A stretch of 64,000 nt of DNA, taken from assembly GCF_017872555.1 (NCBI RefSeq), contig NZ_JAEDOX010000001.1, positions 868,001 through 932,000 of the forward strand, in the 5' to 3' direction. Below the pieces are notes generated by a model. That model was not told the origin of the DNA. It worked only from the letters and a program-made list of their open reading frames with translations, and searched no databases. How positions within the stretch are numbered: position 1 is the stretch's first letter; the number at the start of each line of letters is the position of its first letter. This document shows positions 36,403-45,057 of the stretch, one piece after another. The translations under genes and the position numbers were made by a program. This stretch comes from Ruegeria sp. HKCCSA071 (lineage in GTDB: Bacteria > Pseudomonadota > Alphaproteobacteria > Rhodobacterales > Rhodobacteraceae).

Positions 36403-37062
36403 ATGACCTCGACAGACACCCACCCCATCATACAGATCGATATCGTGTCGGACGTTGTGTGCCCATGGTGTATAGTCGGGTTTCGTCAGCTTGATGTGGC
36501 AATGAAACAGCAGGGCATCCAAGCCCAACTTCGCTGGCACCCGTTCGAATTGAACCCGAACATGCCGCCTGAAGGGCAGAACCTTCGGGAACACATCACG
36601 GAGAAATATGGCTCGACCCCTGAACAGAGCCAGCAGGCCCGCGAAAGGCTAACGGCGATCGGGGCGGAATTGGGGTTCACCTTCAACTTTGATGAAGACA
36701 GCCGGATCGTGAATACATTCAAGGCGCATCAGTTGCTGGATTGGGCCGAAGGTCAGGGCCTGCAACATCAATTGAAGCTTGCGCTATTCGACGCGTATTT
36801 CACCCGGCAACAGGATGTTTCCGACACTGAGGTTCTGTTGCAGGCAGTCACTTCTGCAGGGCTGAACCCTGATACCGCACGGCAGGTGCTTGAGACCGGG
36901 GAGCATATCGCTTTGGTGCGAGAGAAACAGCAGTTCTGGACCAGCCGGGGGATCTCTGGTGTGCCGTCCATGGTATTTGGCGGAAAATACCTGCTGACCG
37001 GAGCGCAAGGGGTCGACACCTATTCTCGGGTGCTGCAACAGTGTTTGGCCGAAGCGGCCTGA
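36403..37062 (+). CDS. DsbA-family (FrnE-like) oxidoreductase
   Basis: A 219-residue cytosolic thioredoxin-fold protein with a CPWC motif in [12 protein letters not shown] (residues 15-26), followed by the helical insertion and the conserved cis-Pro region [15 protein letters not shown] (near 186-200). FrnE-type proteins are thiol oxidoreductases; some isomerise polyketides. The substrate is unknown. It ends 41 bases before lipB on the same strand. Confidence 0.9.
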   Translation: MTSTDTHPIIQIDIVSDVVCPWCIVGFRQLDVAMKQQGIQAQLRWHPFELNPNMPPEGQNLREHITEKYGSTPEQSQQARERLTAIGAELGFTFNFDEDSRIVNTFKAHQLLDWAEGQGLQHQLKLALFDAYFTRQQDVSDTEVLLQAVTSAGLNPDTARQVLETGEHIALVREKQQFWTSRGISGVPSMVFGGKYLLTGAQGVDTYSRVLQQCLAEAA

Positions 37063-37103
37063 CCCCTCTTCCCCTGCCCGCTTTGGGCGGATATGAGGCC
37101 GCC

Positions 37104-37760
37104 ATGGAATGGAAAATCACCGATGGTCTGACCAGTTATGACGACGCCACCGCCTTTATGGAGGCGCGCGTCGCCGGGATTGCGCGCGGCGACGCGGAGG
37201 AGTGCATCTGGTTGCTGGAACACCCGCCGCTTTATACAGCAGGCACGTCGGCAAAGATCGAAGACCTGACCGATCCTGGCCGCTTTCCGGTTTATGCAAG
37301 CAAACGGGGCGGCGAGTACACCTATCACGGGCCCGGTCAGCGTGTGGCCTATGTCATGCTGGACCTGAATAAGCGCGGGCGTGACGTGCGCCAATTTGTG
37401 AAGCAGCTGGAAAACTGGGTGATATCGGCGCTGGCTGAATTCAACGTACACGGCGAAATACGCGACGGACGCGTTGGTGTCTGGGTGCGACGCGACGACA
37501 AACCGCTGACGGTGACTGGCAAACCGGCAGAGGACAAGATCGCGGCAATTGGCCTGCGTTTGCGAAAGTGGGTCAGCTTTCACGGCATTTCGATCAATGT
37601 CGAACCGAATCTGGAGCATTTCTCGGGCATCGTTCCCTGCGGGATCAGCGAATATGGCGTGACTTCGTTGGTGGATCTGGGGCTTCCGGTCACTATGGAT
37701 GATCTTGATGCGGCCCTGAAAAAAACCTTCTCGGACGTTTTTGGTGCCTCTGATCTCTGA
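37104..37760 (+). CDS. lipB: Octanoyl-[acyl carrier protein]:protein octanoyltransferase
   Basis: LipB moves octanoyl groups from ACP to lipoyl domains of 2-oxoacid dehydrogenases and the glycine cleavage system. From the ATG at 37104 the protein has 218 residues. The family motifs [12 protein letters not shown] (about 68-79) and [22 protein letters not shown], with the active-site Cys near 178 and Lys of the [16 protein letters not shown] region, are present. Confidence 0.95.
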   Translation: MEWKITDGLTSYDDATAFMEARVAGIARGDAEECIWLLEHPPLYTAGTSAKIEDLTDPGRFPVYASKRGGEYTYHGPGQRVAYVMLDLNKRGRDVRQFVKQLENWVISALAEFNVHGEIRDGRVGVWVRRDDKPLTVTGKPAEDKIAAIGLRLRKWVSFHGISINVEPNLEHFSGIVPCGISEYGVTSLVDLGLPVTMDDLDAALKKTFSDVFGASDL

Positions 37761-38253
37761 TTCTATTTCGTCAGAGAATCAGCTTCAGCTGTGCTTGGTT
37801 ACAACAATATGCATGTGTGGAAGGCTCTGTTTCCGAAACACGTTGCAATTTACCAAGAACTATTCAGTTTTACGTTATTCTTTAGGCAATTTTTAATTCT
37901 CTAGGATACATCGGTGTTGTTAACGAGTAATATGAAACTGCCAATCAAGAGTGAGTGGTATGTTAAACCGGTGATCAAGGGCTCGCCCTCGAAATCCGAG
38001 AAGTGTTTGGTTACGAGTCTGCCGTTCCGACCCCAAATCGGAACGGCAATTCATTTCCCCCTTCACGCTGAAACCCGTGCTCAAGCCGTATTGGCTCGGA
38101 GCAGGCGATTTCTGCGTTGTCAAGCCGTTGAGACACTTCACCTGTCCCGAGGCGGTCTTTCGGGTATTCTTATTTCCGGCTGCAACGGCATGAGCGGGTG
38201 AATGTGGGCTATTGTCCGGCCTGGAACTTAATAAACACCCACAAAGCTATTGA
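37761..38253. other. 493-base gene-free stretch with a hairpin
   Basis: I find no convincing gene. Two overlapping frames (37914-38201 on plus, 37920-38141 on minus) have no family resemblance or good ribosome-binding site. The sequence is more AT-rich than its surroundings at the left and contains the perfect inverted repeat described at 38020-38048. Confidence 0.6.
38020..38048. repeat. Perfect 11-bp inverted repeat
   Basis: TGCCGTTCCGA, loop CCCCAAA, then TCGGAACGGCA form a perfect stem. There is no T-run on either strand, so it is not a standard terminator. It could be part of a small RNA, a protein-binding palindrome or a mobile-element remnant. Confidence 0.75.
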
Positions 38254-38667
38254 TTATGAATACCTTTTTATCGTTTCGGCATGTTGTGCGATCAGGTCGA
38301 AATCACCCATTTTACCAGGTGGGCGCATCGACACGCCGTCATGGCGCGGCAGGACGTGAAAATGCAGGTGAAAAACCTCCTGCCCGCCTGCGGCTTCGTT
38401 GAATTGCTGAATGGTTACACCGTCCGCGTCGAAGGCTTTCATTACTGCACGGGCCATCTTTTGAACGGTGTTCATGACCGCCGCCAGTTGGTCGGGCGTG
38501 GCATCCAGCACATTGCGGCAGGGTGTTTTGGGGATCACCAGCAAATGCCCATCAGCGCGCGGCATGATGTCCATGAATGCCAATGTTTCGGCGTCTTCGT
38601 AAACTTTTGACGAAGGTATCTCGCCGCGCAGAATTTTGGCGAAGATGTTGTCGGGATCATAATCCAT
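38254..38667 (-). CDS. HIT-family nucleotide-binding protein
   Basis: 137 residues from the ATG at 38667, which has AAGGAACGG upstream. The histidine triad HLHFHVLPRH (near 98-107) and FAKILRGEIPSSKVYED at the N-terminus place it in the HINT/PKCI branch, which hydrolyses AMP-linked phosphoramidates. Two GTACAA-type palindromes lie 90-135 bases before its start and may control it. Confidence 0.93.
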   Translation of the reverse strand: MDYDPDNIFAKILRGEIPSSKVYEDAETLAFMDIMPRADGHLLVIPKTPCRNVLDATPDQLAAVMNTVQKMARAVMKAFDADGVTIQQFNEAAGGQEVFHLHFHVLPRHDGVSMRPPGKMGDFDLIAQHAETIKRYS

Positions 38668-38755
38668 GGTTGACCATCCGTTCCTTGAGGGGCTTTTGAC
38701 CGAGTTGTGGTCCACCCGCCCCGCCGGGTCAAGCCGGGGGATTGAACCCTGAAAT

Positions 38756-38802
38756 GTACAAATTGTACCGGGTTTTCAGAGGGGGTTGTACGTTTTGTAC
38801 AA
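38756..38802. promoter_or_regulatory. Paired GTACAA/TTGTAC palindromes before the HIT gene
   Basis: GTACAAATTGTAC (38756-38768) and TTGTACGTTTTGTACAA (38786-38802) are two perfect palindromes built from the same GTACAA half-site in opposite arrangement. Such a four-half-site array is typical of a specific repressor or activator, which I cannot identify. Confidence 0.55.
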
Positions 38803-38955
38803 ACCGCTTGGCATGAGATCACTTCGTCAGAGACAGACGGTGGACGTTCCCGACATGTGTTATCTGTCTGCGCCGCAGAGCACAGGTTTCGCATCTCTTA
38901 ACTTGGCTAAAACTGGTTAAGTTTTTGAATACTTCATCCAACTCAAGTCAAAGGT

Positions 38956-38973
38956 CCGCTGCGCGGGACGAAG
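38956..38973. repeat. Short dispersed repeat, copy 2
   Basis: CCGCTGCGCGGGACGAAG, 17 of 18 identical to 25620-25637, again past the 3' end of a minus-strand gene. Confidence 0.55.
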
Positions 38974-39021
38974 TCAGCTTTCGCCACATCTACTCCAATG
39001 GCTGCTTTCAGAACGGCGACT

Positions 39022-39819
39022 TTATGCGGATTTTCTGGCGCTAACCACGAACTGTGTTATGGAAAAGAAAAAACGTCCATTCCGGGAAAGCTCGATCTGC
39101 TCATCAAACCAAGCGTTAGCGATGTCGGGATCAACGTGCTTGTTAGCAGTCGCGTACTGCCTCATGAGTTGCATCATCATGATCGCAAGACCGTCAGGTT
39201 TCAGAACATGATCGACGAGCGTGACCGGTGCGACATTTTCCACATGATGACCTTGCTCTTTCAAGATGCCCGGCAAGCGTTCAGGGACGTCGCCAGCCAC
39301 GAAGTGCCTATCCCACGAAGCCTTAATTTTTGCCATTCGTTCGGGGTCCTCGCTGAACCAGATGAAACTCCCGAAGTGCAAATCACTGACAACCAGACGC
39401 CCACCGGGTTTCAGGCAACGCATCGCTTCGGAAATCGCACCCTCGATACCATCGACATATTCGAACACCTGAACCGAGACGGCTTTGTCGGCTATCGCGT
39501 CGACCAGAGGTAGCGAATTGGCGAGACCCTCCACAAACTCGACGTTAGGATAGTCTTGGCATCGCTTTTCTCCGACGGACCGCATATCTCTACTTGGGTC
39601 GATGCCGATGACACGACCTTCAGGCCCGACCGCACGGGCTAATTCTGCAGTCAGCAAGCCGTTGCCGCACCCGATGTCAACAATGGTTTCTCCGGGATTT
39701 GGTCGAAGCGCGTCGAACGAGGCTTGGCGCCGGCGCGTAATGTCTGCGCCTTGATAGGCAATATCAAGCAATCTTGTCGTCTCTGAATCGAAAGCAAGCA
39801 CTTCTCTCCCCCGGGGCAC
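39022..39819 (-). CDS. Class I SAM-dependent methyltransferase (UbiE-like)
   Basis: A 265-residue methyltransferase with motif I VDIGCGNGLLTAELA (about 47-61), post-I GIDPSRDM and motif LKPGGRLVVSDLHFG. The start is probably the GTG at 39819 with AAGGTAG upstream; another GTG six codons in is possible. There are no informative neighbours. It sits between two long non-coding gaps and ends near a dispersed repeat, which hints at insertion as a single-gene cassette. Confidence 0.85.
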   Translation of the reverse strand: MPRGREVLAFDSETTRLLDIAYQGADITRRRQASFDALRPNPGETIVDIGCGNGLLTAELARAVGPEGRVIGIDPSRDMRSVGEKRCQDYPNVEFVEGLANSLPLVDAIADKAVSVQVFEYVDGIEGAISEAMRCLKPGGRLVVSDLHFGSFIWFSEDPERMAKIKASWDRHFVAGDVPERLPGILKEQGHHVENVAPVTLVDHVLKPDGLAIMMMQLMRQYATANKHVDPDIANAWFDEQIELSRNGRFFFSITQFVVSARKSA

Positions 39820-40203
39820 TACCTTGACAATCTCTTTATCCTATCGATTCACAGCCAATCCACCAACCGCTACAATTCTAGCAGGATCGCGGACGCCGAC
39901 ATTCGCGCGTTACGCAGCATCCAACAATATGGGTTCACCCCCCCTTCCCTGCCCTCGATCCTGCGGAGTGGGCCGACGGCAGGCGGCATGATGACAGGTA
40001 CCAGATCCGCAGTGTCACCAGCCCCCGAACGCTGAGATTCCGGCTTCTCGAACACCCGTTTTCAAGGGGGGTGCGGCCATTTATCTTGATCCAGATCAAA
40101 CTCGGCCATTGAAGGTCGCCCCTACGCATTCTAAAACCAGCAGGAATCCCGCGCGTTGGAGAGGTCCGGCTGCGCGGTGTAGTTGCAACAGGAGGCACCT
40201 ATA
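39820..40203. other. 384-base non-coding gap upstream of ctaD
   Basis: I see no convincing gene in this stretch. It must contain the ctaD promoter, and it includes a perfect FNR-type box (40086-40099) and an AGGAGG ribosome-binding site at its right end. Confidence 0.6.
40086..40099. promoter_or_regulatory. FNR/FnrL-type box upstream of ctaD
   Basis: TTGATCCAGATCAA is a perfect match to the TTGAT-N4-ATCAA consensus of FNR-family oxygen sensors. It is centred about 111 bases before the ctaD start codon, so oxygen-dependent control of this oxidase subunit is likely. Confidence 0.75.
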
Positions 40204-41862
40204 ATGGCAGACGCAGCCATTCATGGTCACGACCATGAAGACCAGCGCAGCTTTTTCCAGCGCTGGTTCATGTCGACCAACCACAAGGACATCGGGATTC
40301 TGTACCTGATCGTTTCGGCTCTGGCCGGTCTGATCTCGGTTCTGATGACCGTTTACATGCGGCTTGAACTGATGCACCCCGGTGTTCAGTACATGTGCCT
40401 GGAAGGCTTCATGGCCGACCCGTGTACACCCAACGGGCATCTGTGGAACGTGATGATCACCTATCACGGTGTTCTGATGATGTTCTTCGTTGTCATCCCT
40501 GCCCTGTTCGGCGGATTTGGCAACTATTTCATGCCGTTGCAGATCGGCGCGCCGGATATGGCGTTCCCGCGGATGAACAACCTGTCCTTCTGGCTTTATG
40601 TTGCCGGTACCTCGCTGGGTGTAGCCTCGCTGCTGAGCCCGGGTGGGAACGATCAGATGGGTTCGGGCGTGGGCTGGGTTCTGTACCCGCCGCTGTCCAC
40701 GACCGAGGGCGGCATGTCCATGGACCTTGCGATCTTTGCCGTGCACGTATCGGGCGCCTCCTCGATCCTCGGCGCGATCAACATGATCACCACCTTCCTG
40801 AACATGCGTGCCCCCGGCATGACCCTGTTCAAGGTGCCGCTGTTCAGCTGGTCGATCTTCGTCACCTCGTGGCTGATTCTGCTGTCGCTGCCGGTTCTGG
40901 CGGGCGCGATCACCATGTTGCTGATGGACCGCAACTTTGGCTTTACCTTCTTTGATCCGGCCGGTGGCGGCGATCCGATCCTGTATCAGCACATCCTGTG
41001 GTTCTTTGGCCACCCGGAAGTGTATATCGTGATCCTGCCCGGTTTCGGCATCATCAGCCATGTCATCGCGACCTTCTCGCGCAAGCCGATCTTTGGCTAT
41101 CTGCCGATGGTCTGGGCGATTATCGCAATCGGTGTGCTGGGCTTTGTCGTGTGGGCGCACCACATGTACACCGTTGGCATGTCGCTGCGTCAGCAGGCCT
41201 ATTTCATGCTGGCCACGATGGTCATCGCGGTTCCGACAGGTGTTAAGGTCTTCTCGTGGATCGCGACCATGTGGGGCGGTTCCATCGAGTTCAAGACACC
41301 GATGCTGTTTGCCTTTGGCTTCCTGTTCCTGTTCACCGTTGGCGGTGTGACCGGTGTGGTGCTGTCGCAGGCTGGCGTGGACCGCGCCTATCACGACACC
41401 TACTATGTGGTGGCACATTTCCACTATGTGATGAGCTTGGGTGCCGTGTTTGCGATCTTCGCTGGTGTGTACTTCTACTTCGCCAAGATGACAGGGCGTC
41501 AGTATTCCGAGTTCTGGGGCAAGGTTCACTTCTGGCTGTTCTTCATCGGCGCCAACCTGACCTTCTTCCCGCAGCACTTCCTGGGTCGTCAGGGGATGCC
41601 GCGCCGCTACATCGACTATCCCGAAGCGTTCGCGCAGTGGAACTATGTTTCGTCGATTGGTGCGTTCATCTCGTTCGCCTCGTTCCTGCTGTTCTTCGGC
41701 ATCGTGATCTACGCCCTGCTGCGTGGCGCACGCGAGACACGGCCCAACTACTGGAACGAGTATGCGGATACGCTGGAATGGACCCTGCCCACCCCGCCGC
41801 CCGAACACACGTTCGAGCAGCTGCCCAAGCAGGAAGACTGGGACAAGGGCCACGCGCACTGA
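40204..41862 (+). CDS. ctaD: Cytochrome c oxidase subunit I (aa3 type)
   Basis: 552 residues with twelve membrane helices. The binuclear-centre motif HPEVY (in [18 protein letters not shown], with the His-Tyr pair), the HH copper ligands in [10 protein letters not shown], and VAHFHYVMS for the haem ligands are all present. The N-terminal [13 protein letters not shown] segment is typical of aa3 subunit I. AGGAGG stands nine bases before the ATG. Subunits II and III are not in the window, as in Paracoccus-type genomes where ctaD is separate. A strong terminator follows. Confidence 0.97.
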   Translation: MADAAIHGHDHEDQRSFFQRWFMSTNHKDIGILYLIVSALAGLISVLMTVYMRLELMHPGVQYMCLEGFMADPCTPNGHLWNVMITYHGVLMMFFVVIPALFGGFGNYFMPLQIGAPDMAFPRMNNLSFWLYVAGTSLGVASLLSPGGNDQMGSGVGWVLYPPLSTTEGGMSMDLAIFAVHVSGASSILGAINMITTFLNMRAPGMTLFKVPLFSWSIFVTSWLILLSLPVLAGAITMLLMDRNFGFTFFDPAGGGDPILYQHILWFFGHPEVYIVILPGFGIISHVIATFSRKPIFGYLPMVWAIIAIGVLGFVVWAHHMYTVGMSLRQQAYFMLATMVIAVPTGVKVFSWIATMWGGSIEFKTPMLFAFGFLFLFTVGGVTGVVLSQAGVDRAYHDTYYVVAHFHYVMSLGAVFAIFAGVYFYFAKMTGRQYSEFWGKVHFWLFFIGANLTFFPQHFLGRQGMPRRYIDYPEAFAQWNYVSSIGAFISFASFLLFFGIVIYALLRGARETRPNYWNEYADTLEWTLPTPPPEHTFEQLPKQEDWDKGHAH

Positions 41863-41882
41863 TCCCGACCTGATCCAAGAAA

Positions 41883-41906
41883 CCCCGCCCTGGTGGCGGG
41901 GTTTTT
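41883..41906 (+). terminator. Rho-independent terminator after ctaD
   Basis: CCCCGCC, loop CTGGT, GGCGGGG, then TTTTT: a perfect 7-bp stem with T-run, 20 bases past the stop. Confidence 0.95.
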
Positions 41907-41983
41907 CTTTGCCCTCACCCTGCGTTCGCCAAGTGCGACGAAATCGGCTATGATGTGCGGACGGAACAGTCGGAGGGTCGGCA

Positions 41984-42583
41984 ATGCCCGAGATCGACTT
42001 TTGGTATTCCATTGGCAGCACGTACAGCTTCCTGACCGTGATGCGTCTGGAGGAATGGTGCGCCCAGCATGACGCCACGGTGAACTGGCGCCCGTTCAAC
42101 GTGCGCACGGTGATGTCGGCCCAGCAGAATATCCCTTTTGCCGGAAAGCCTGTGAAATCGGCTTACATGTGGCGCGATATCGAACGCCGCTGTGCCAAGT
42201 ACCACATCCACGCCAACCTGCCTGCGCCCTATCCGATTTCCAATCTGCCACTGGCCAATCAGGTTGCGTTGCTTGGAATGATGGATGGCTGGGGCGTGAC
42301 GTTCACCCAAACGCTCTATCGCATCTGGTTCGAGGAAGGGGTGGAAGCCGGGCGCGAAAGTGCGCTGTCCGAGGCGCTTTTGCGGTGTCAGCAAGACCCC
42401 CGACTGACCCTGGCACGCGCACAAGGCGACGACATCGTCGCGGCCCTTGAGGCGGAAACCGAAACCGCCGTCAAACTGGGTGTTTTCGGCGCCCCCAGCT
42501 TTGTTGTCCGGCAGGAGGTGTTCTGGGGTGACGATCGTCTGGATGACGCCCTGTCCTGGTCTCGGGTCGGCCACGTCGTCTGA
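41984..42583 (+). CDS. 2-hydroxychromene-2-carboxylate isomerase/GST-kappa-like protein
   Basis: 199 residues with a DsbA-like thioredoxin fold in which the catalytic CxxC is replaced by serine (FWYSIGSTYSFL, residues 6-17), as in HCCA isomerases and kappa-class glutathione transferases. The C-terminal VFGAPSFVVRQEVFWGDDRL is the family signature. It likely acts with glutathione on an aromatic intermediate, but no aromatic degradation genes surround it. Confidence 0.88.
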   Translation: MPEIDFWYSIGSTYSFLTVMRLEEWCAQHDATVNWRPFNVRTVMSAQQNIPFAGKPVKSAYMWRDIERRCAKYHIHANLPAPYPISNLPLANQVALLGMMDGWGVTFTQTLYRIWFEEGVEAGRESALSEALLRCQQDPRLTLARAQGDDIVAALEAETETAVKLGVFGAPSFVVRQEVFWGDDRLDDALSWSRVGHVV

Positions 42584-42627
42584 TCAAAACCCGTCGACAT
42601 GAGGCGGCGCTGCGCTATGTTCGCGGT

Positions 42628-43119
42628 ATGCCCTATACGTGGAATCAGACCTCGGAAACCGAACAGGAACTGCGGCTTTGGCCGCATAACTCGCTGCCGC
42701 CGCGGGGCGCGATGATCACGATCCTGTCGGTGTTCCTGTTTGGCCTGATCCCGCTGCTGGCCACGCTTGGTTCCGTGATCCTGTGGGGGTTGCTGCCGTT
42801 TCTGCTGATCACTGTGCTGGGGCTGTGGCTGGCCATCAAGACCAACTACCGCGCCCGCAGTGTGTTCGAGGTACTGACCCTGTCGGGCACACATGCGCGG
42901 CTGGTGCACCACACCCCCGGCAAAGAGCAGCACGAATGGTCTTGCAACCGTTATTGGGCGCGGCCGGCGATGCACGAGAAAGGCGGCCCGGTTCCGCATT
43001 ATGTCACCCTTGTCGGAGACGGGCGCGAGGTCGAAATCGGGGCGTTTCTGTCCGAAGATGAGCGGATCACGCTTTATGACGAGCTGGTCCTAAGACTGCG
43101 CGAGCCGGTCGCGCAGTAG
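42628..43119 (+). CDS. DUF2244 membrane protein
   Basis: 163 residues. A short N-terminal beta segment is followed by two close membrane helices (near 27-70) and a C-terminal soluble domain with HEWSCNRYWARPAMHEKGG. This is the DUF2244 layout, common near cytochrome oxidase genes in alphaproteobacteria. The function is unknown. It lies 44 bases after the isomerase gene. Confidence 0.85.
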   Translation: MPYTWNQTSETEQELRLWPHNSLPPRGAMITILSVFLFGLIPLLATLGSVILWGLLPFLLITVLGLWLAIKTNYRARSVFEVLTLSGTHARLVHHTPGKEQHEWSCNRYWARPAMHEKGGPVPHYVTLVGDGREVEIGAFLSEDERITLYDELVLRLREPVAQ

Positions 43120-43140
43120 TGTTTTCCGGGGCTCGGTGCC

Positions 43141-43626
43141 TCAGCAATCGCCGTTTGAGGCTGCGCACAGGTGATCCTTGACCATAGGACCGACCTTGCC
43201 GAAATCCATCTGGCCAGTATAGCGCGTTTTCAACTCGCCCATCACCTTGCCCATATCGCGGATCGAACCCGCGCCGGTTGCCGTGATGGCGGTTTGAATG
43301 GCCTTGCTGACCTCATCGTCATCCAGCTGTTTTGGCAGAAATTCCTCGATCACCTCAACTTCGCGAATCTCGCGTTCGGCCAGATCCAGGCGACCGCCCT
43401 CTTCGTAGGCGCGGGCGCTTTCCTTGCGCTGCTTGGTCATTTTCCCAAGGATTTCAAGAACCTCTGCGTCGCTGCATCCCTTTGCTTCTTCATTGCTGGA
43501 CGCACGTGCCGCGATGTCGCGGTCTTTGATGGCGGCGTTGATCAACCGCAGTGTCGACAGACGCTCGGCTGCTTTGTCTTTCATTGCTTGCTTCAGGGCG
43601 GCATTCACCCGTGATCGCATGTCCAT
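43141..43626 (-). CDS. GatB/YqeY domain protein
   Basis: 161 residues from the ATG at 43626 (another ATG lies two codons in). The all-helical YqeY domain is clear: LRLINAAIKDRDI, EVLEILGKMTKQRKESARAYEEGGR, and the tail MGKVMGELKTRY. Its tail domain is shared with the GatB tRNA-dependent amidotransferase subunit. The exact role is unknown. It is divergent from carA, with 183 bases between them. Confidence 0.93.
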   Translation of the reverse strand: MDMRSRVNAALKQAMKDKAAERLSTLRLINAAIKDRDIAARASSNEEAKGCSDAEVLEILGKMTKQRKESARAYEEGGRLDLAEREIREVEVIEEFLPKQLDDDEVSKAIQTAITATGAGSIRDMGKVMGELKTRYTGQMDFGKVGPMVKDHLCAASNGDC

Positions 43627-43809
43627 TTGGTTTGTCCATCCCCATGACAACGGAACCCCGACCATATAGAAACAAAAAGCCTGATACAACCGGGGGTCGA
43701 TCCATCTAACCCATTGAAAAACAACAACAGCCTAAAAATTGAACAGACTTGACCCAGACGCCCAACCCCCTTAGGTATGCGCCGATTTACCCTACAGGAG
43801 AGTCGCGCC

Positions 43810-44976
43810 ATGGCCCCAAATGCCCCGTCCAAGCCCACCGCATGTCTGGCTTTGGCCGATGGAACCCTGTTTTACGGCGCAGGCTTCGGCGCGACCGGGC
43901 AAACCGTGGCCGAGCTGTGCTTTAACACGGCGATGACCGGATATCAGGAGATCATGACCGACCCGTCTTATGCCGGGCAGATCGTGACCTTCACCTTCCC
44001 TCATATCGGCAATGTCGGCGTGAACCCCGAGGATGACGAAACCGGTGATCCGGTCGCCGCTGGCATGGTTGTGAAATGGGATCCGACCGAGCCATCGAAC
44101 TGGCGCTCGGCCGAGGAGCTCAAGGGCTGGCTGGCGCGTCGGGGGCGCATCGCCATCGGTGGCGTTGATACCCGCCGCCTGACCCGGGCCATCCGCCAGC
44201 AAGGTGCGCCGCATGTGGCGCTGGCCCATGATCCCGAGGGAAATTTCGACATCGAGGCGCTGGTCGCCGCCGCGCGCGGTTTTGCCGGGCTGGAGGGCAT
44301 GGATCTGGCCAAGGAAGTCACCTGCGCCCAAAGCTATCGCTGGGACGAGATGCGGTGGGCCTGGCCGGATGGGTACCAGCGTCAGAAGGCCCCTGCCCAC
44401 AAGGTTGTTGCCGTTGACTATGGCGCCAAGCGCAACATCCTGCGCTGCCTCGCATCCGCCGGATGTGATGTTACCGTTCTGCCCGCAACCGCGACCGCAG
44501 CCGACGTGCTGGCACATCAGCCCGACGGTGTGTTCCTGTCGAACGGTCCCGGCGATCCGGCAGCAACAGGCGAATACGCCGTGCCGATGATCAAAGAGAT
44601 TCTGGAGACGACAGACCTGCCTGTGTTCGGCATCTGCCTTGGACACCAGATGCTGGCGCTGGCGCTGGGTGGTCAGACGGTCAAAATGAACCACGGCCAC
44701 CATGGCGCAAACCACCCGGTCAAGGATCTGGACACCGGCAAAGTCGAGATCACGTCGATGAACCACGGTTTTGCTGTCGATGCGCAATCCCTGCCGGATG
44801 GCGTCGTAGAAACCCACCGGTCGCTGTTTGACGGTTCGAACTGCGGTATCCGCATGGCGGATAGGCCGGTTTATTCGGTGCAATACCACCCCGAGGCATC
44901 GCCCGGACCGCAGGACAGTTTCTATTTGTTCGAGCGCTTCGCCGAGGCCATGGAGAAGAAGAAAATTCAGGCATAA
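43810..44976 (+). CDS. carA: Carbamoyl-phosphate synthase small subunit
   Basis: The glutaminase subunit that feeds ammonia to CarB for arginine and pyrimidine synthesis. 388 residues from the ATG at 43810, with AGGAGAG upstream. The class I amidotransferase domain shows FGICLGHQMLALALGG, with the nucleophile Cys near 275, and YHPEASPGPQD with the catalytic His and Glu. carB is not in the window, so carA stands alone here. Confidence 0.96.
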   Translation: MAPNAPSKPTACLALADGTLFYGAGFGATGQTVAELCFNTAMTGYQEIMTDPSYAGQIVTFTFPHIGNVGVNPEDDETGDPVAAGMVVKWDPTEPSNWRSAEELKGWLARRGRIAIGGVDTRRLTRAIRQQGAPHVALAHDPEGNFDIEALVAAARGFAGLEGMDLAKEVTCAQSYRWDEMRWAWPDGYQRQKAPAHKVVAVDYGAKRNILRCLASAGCDVTVLPATATAADVLAHQPDGVFLSNGPGDPAATGEYAVPMIKEILETTDLPVFGICLGHQMLALALGGQTVKMNHGHHGANHPVKDLDTGKVEITSMNHGFAVDAQSLPDGVVETHRSLFDGSNCGIRMADRPVYSVQYHPEASPGPQDSFYLFERFAEAMEKKKIQA

Positions 44977-44994
44977 CTGCTTGTCTGTGCAGTG

Positions 44995-45009
44995 TTAACC
45001 GGGTGTTAA
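44995..45009. promoter_or_regulatory. CtrA-type box (TTAA-N7-TTAA)
   Basis: TTAACCGGGTGTTAA exactly matches the CtrA consensus TTAA-N7-TTAA and is followed by C. It overlaps a GTGTTAACC direct repeat and sits 48 bases before the start of the MshEN-GT2 gene, in the right place to act on its promoter. Confidence 0.7.
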
Positions 45010-45057
45010 CCCTGATCGAACAACCCTGAGCACAGGTAACTGCGCCAGGGTTTTGTT

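Larger units (their letters stand above)
38668..39021. other. 354-base non-coding gap between HIT and methyltransferase genes
   Basis: No gene is evident. It holds the paired GTACAA palindromes (38756-38802), a weak AT-rich inverted repeat (38897-38921), and copy 2 of the short dispersed repeat (38956-38973). Confidence 0.6.

Noticed and set aside
37914-38201. 95-codon plus-strand open frame after lipB, and a 73-codon minus-strand one
   Set aside because: There is no family resemblance, no clear ribosome-binding site, and a strong hairpin runs through both.
38897-38926. CTTAAC/GTTAAG inverted repeat followed by Ts
   Set aside because: The stem is short and AT-rich with an 13-base loop, and there is no plus-strand gene upstream to terminate.
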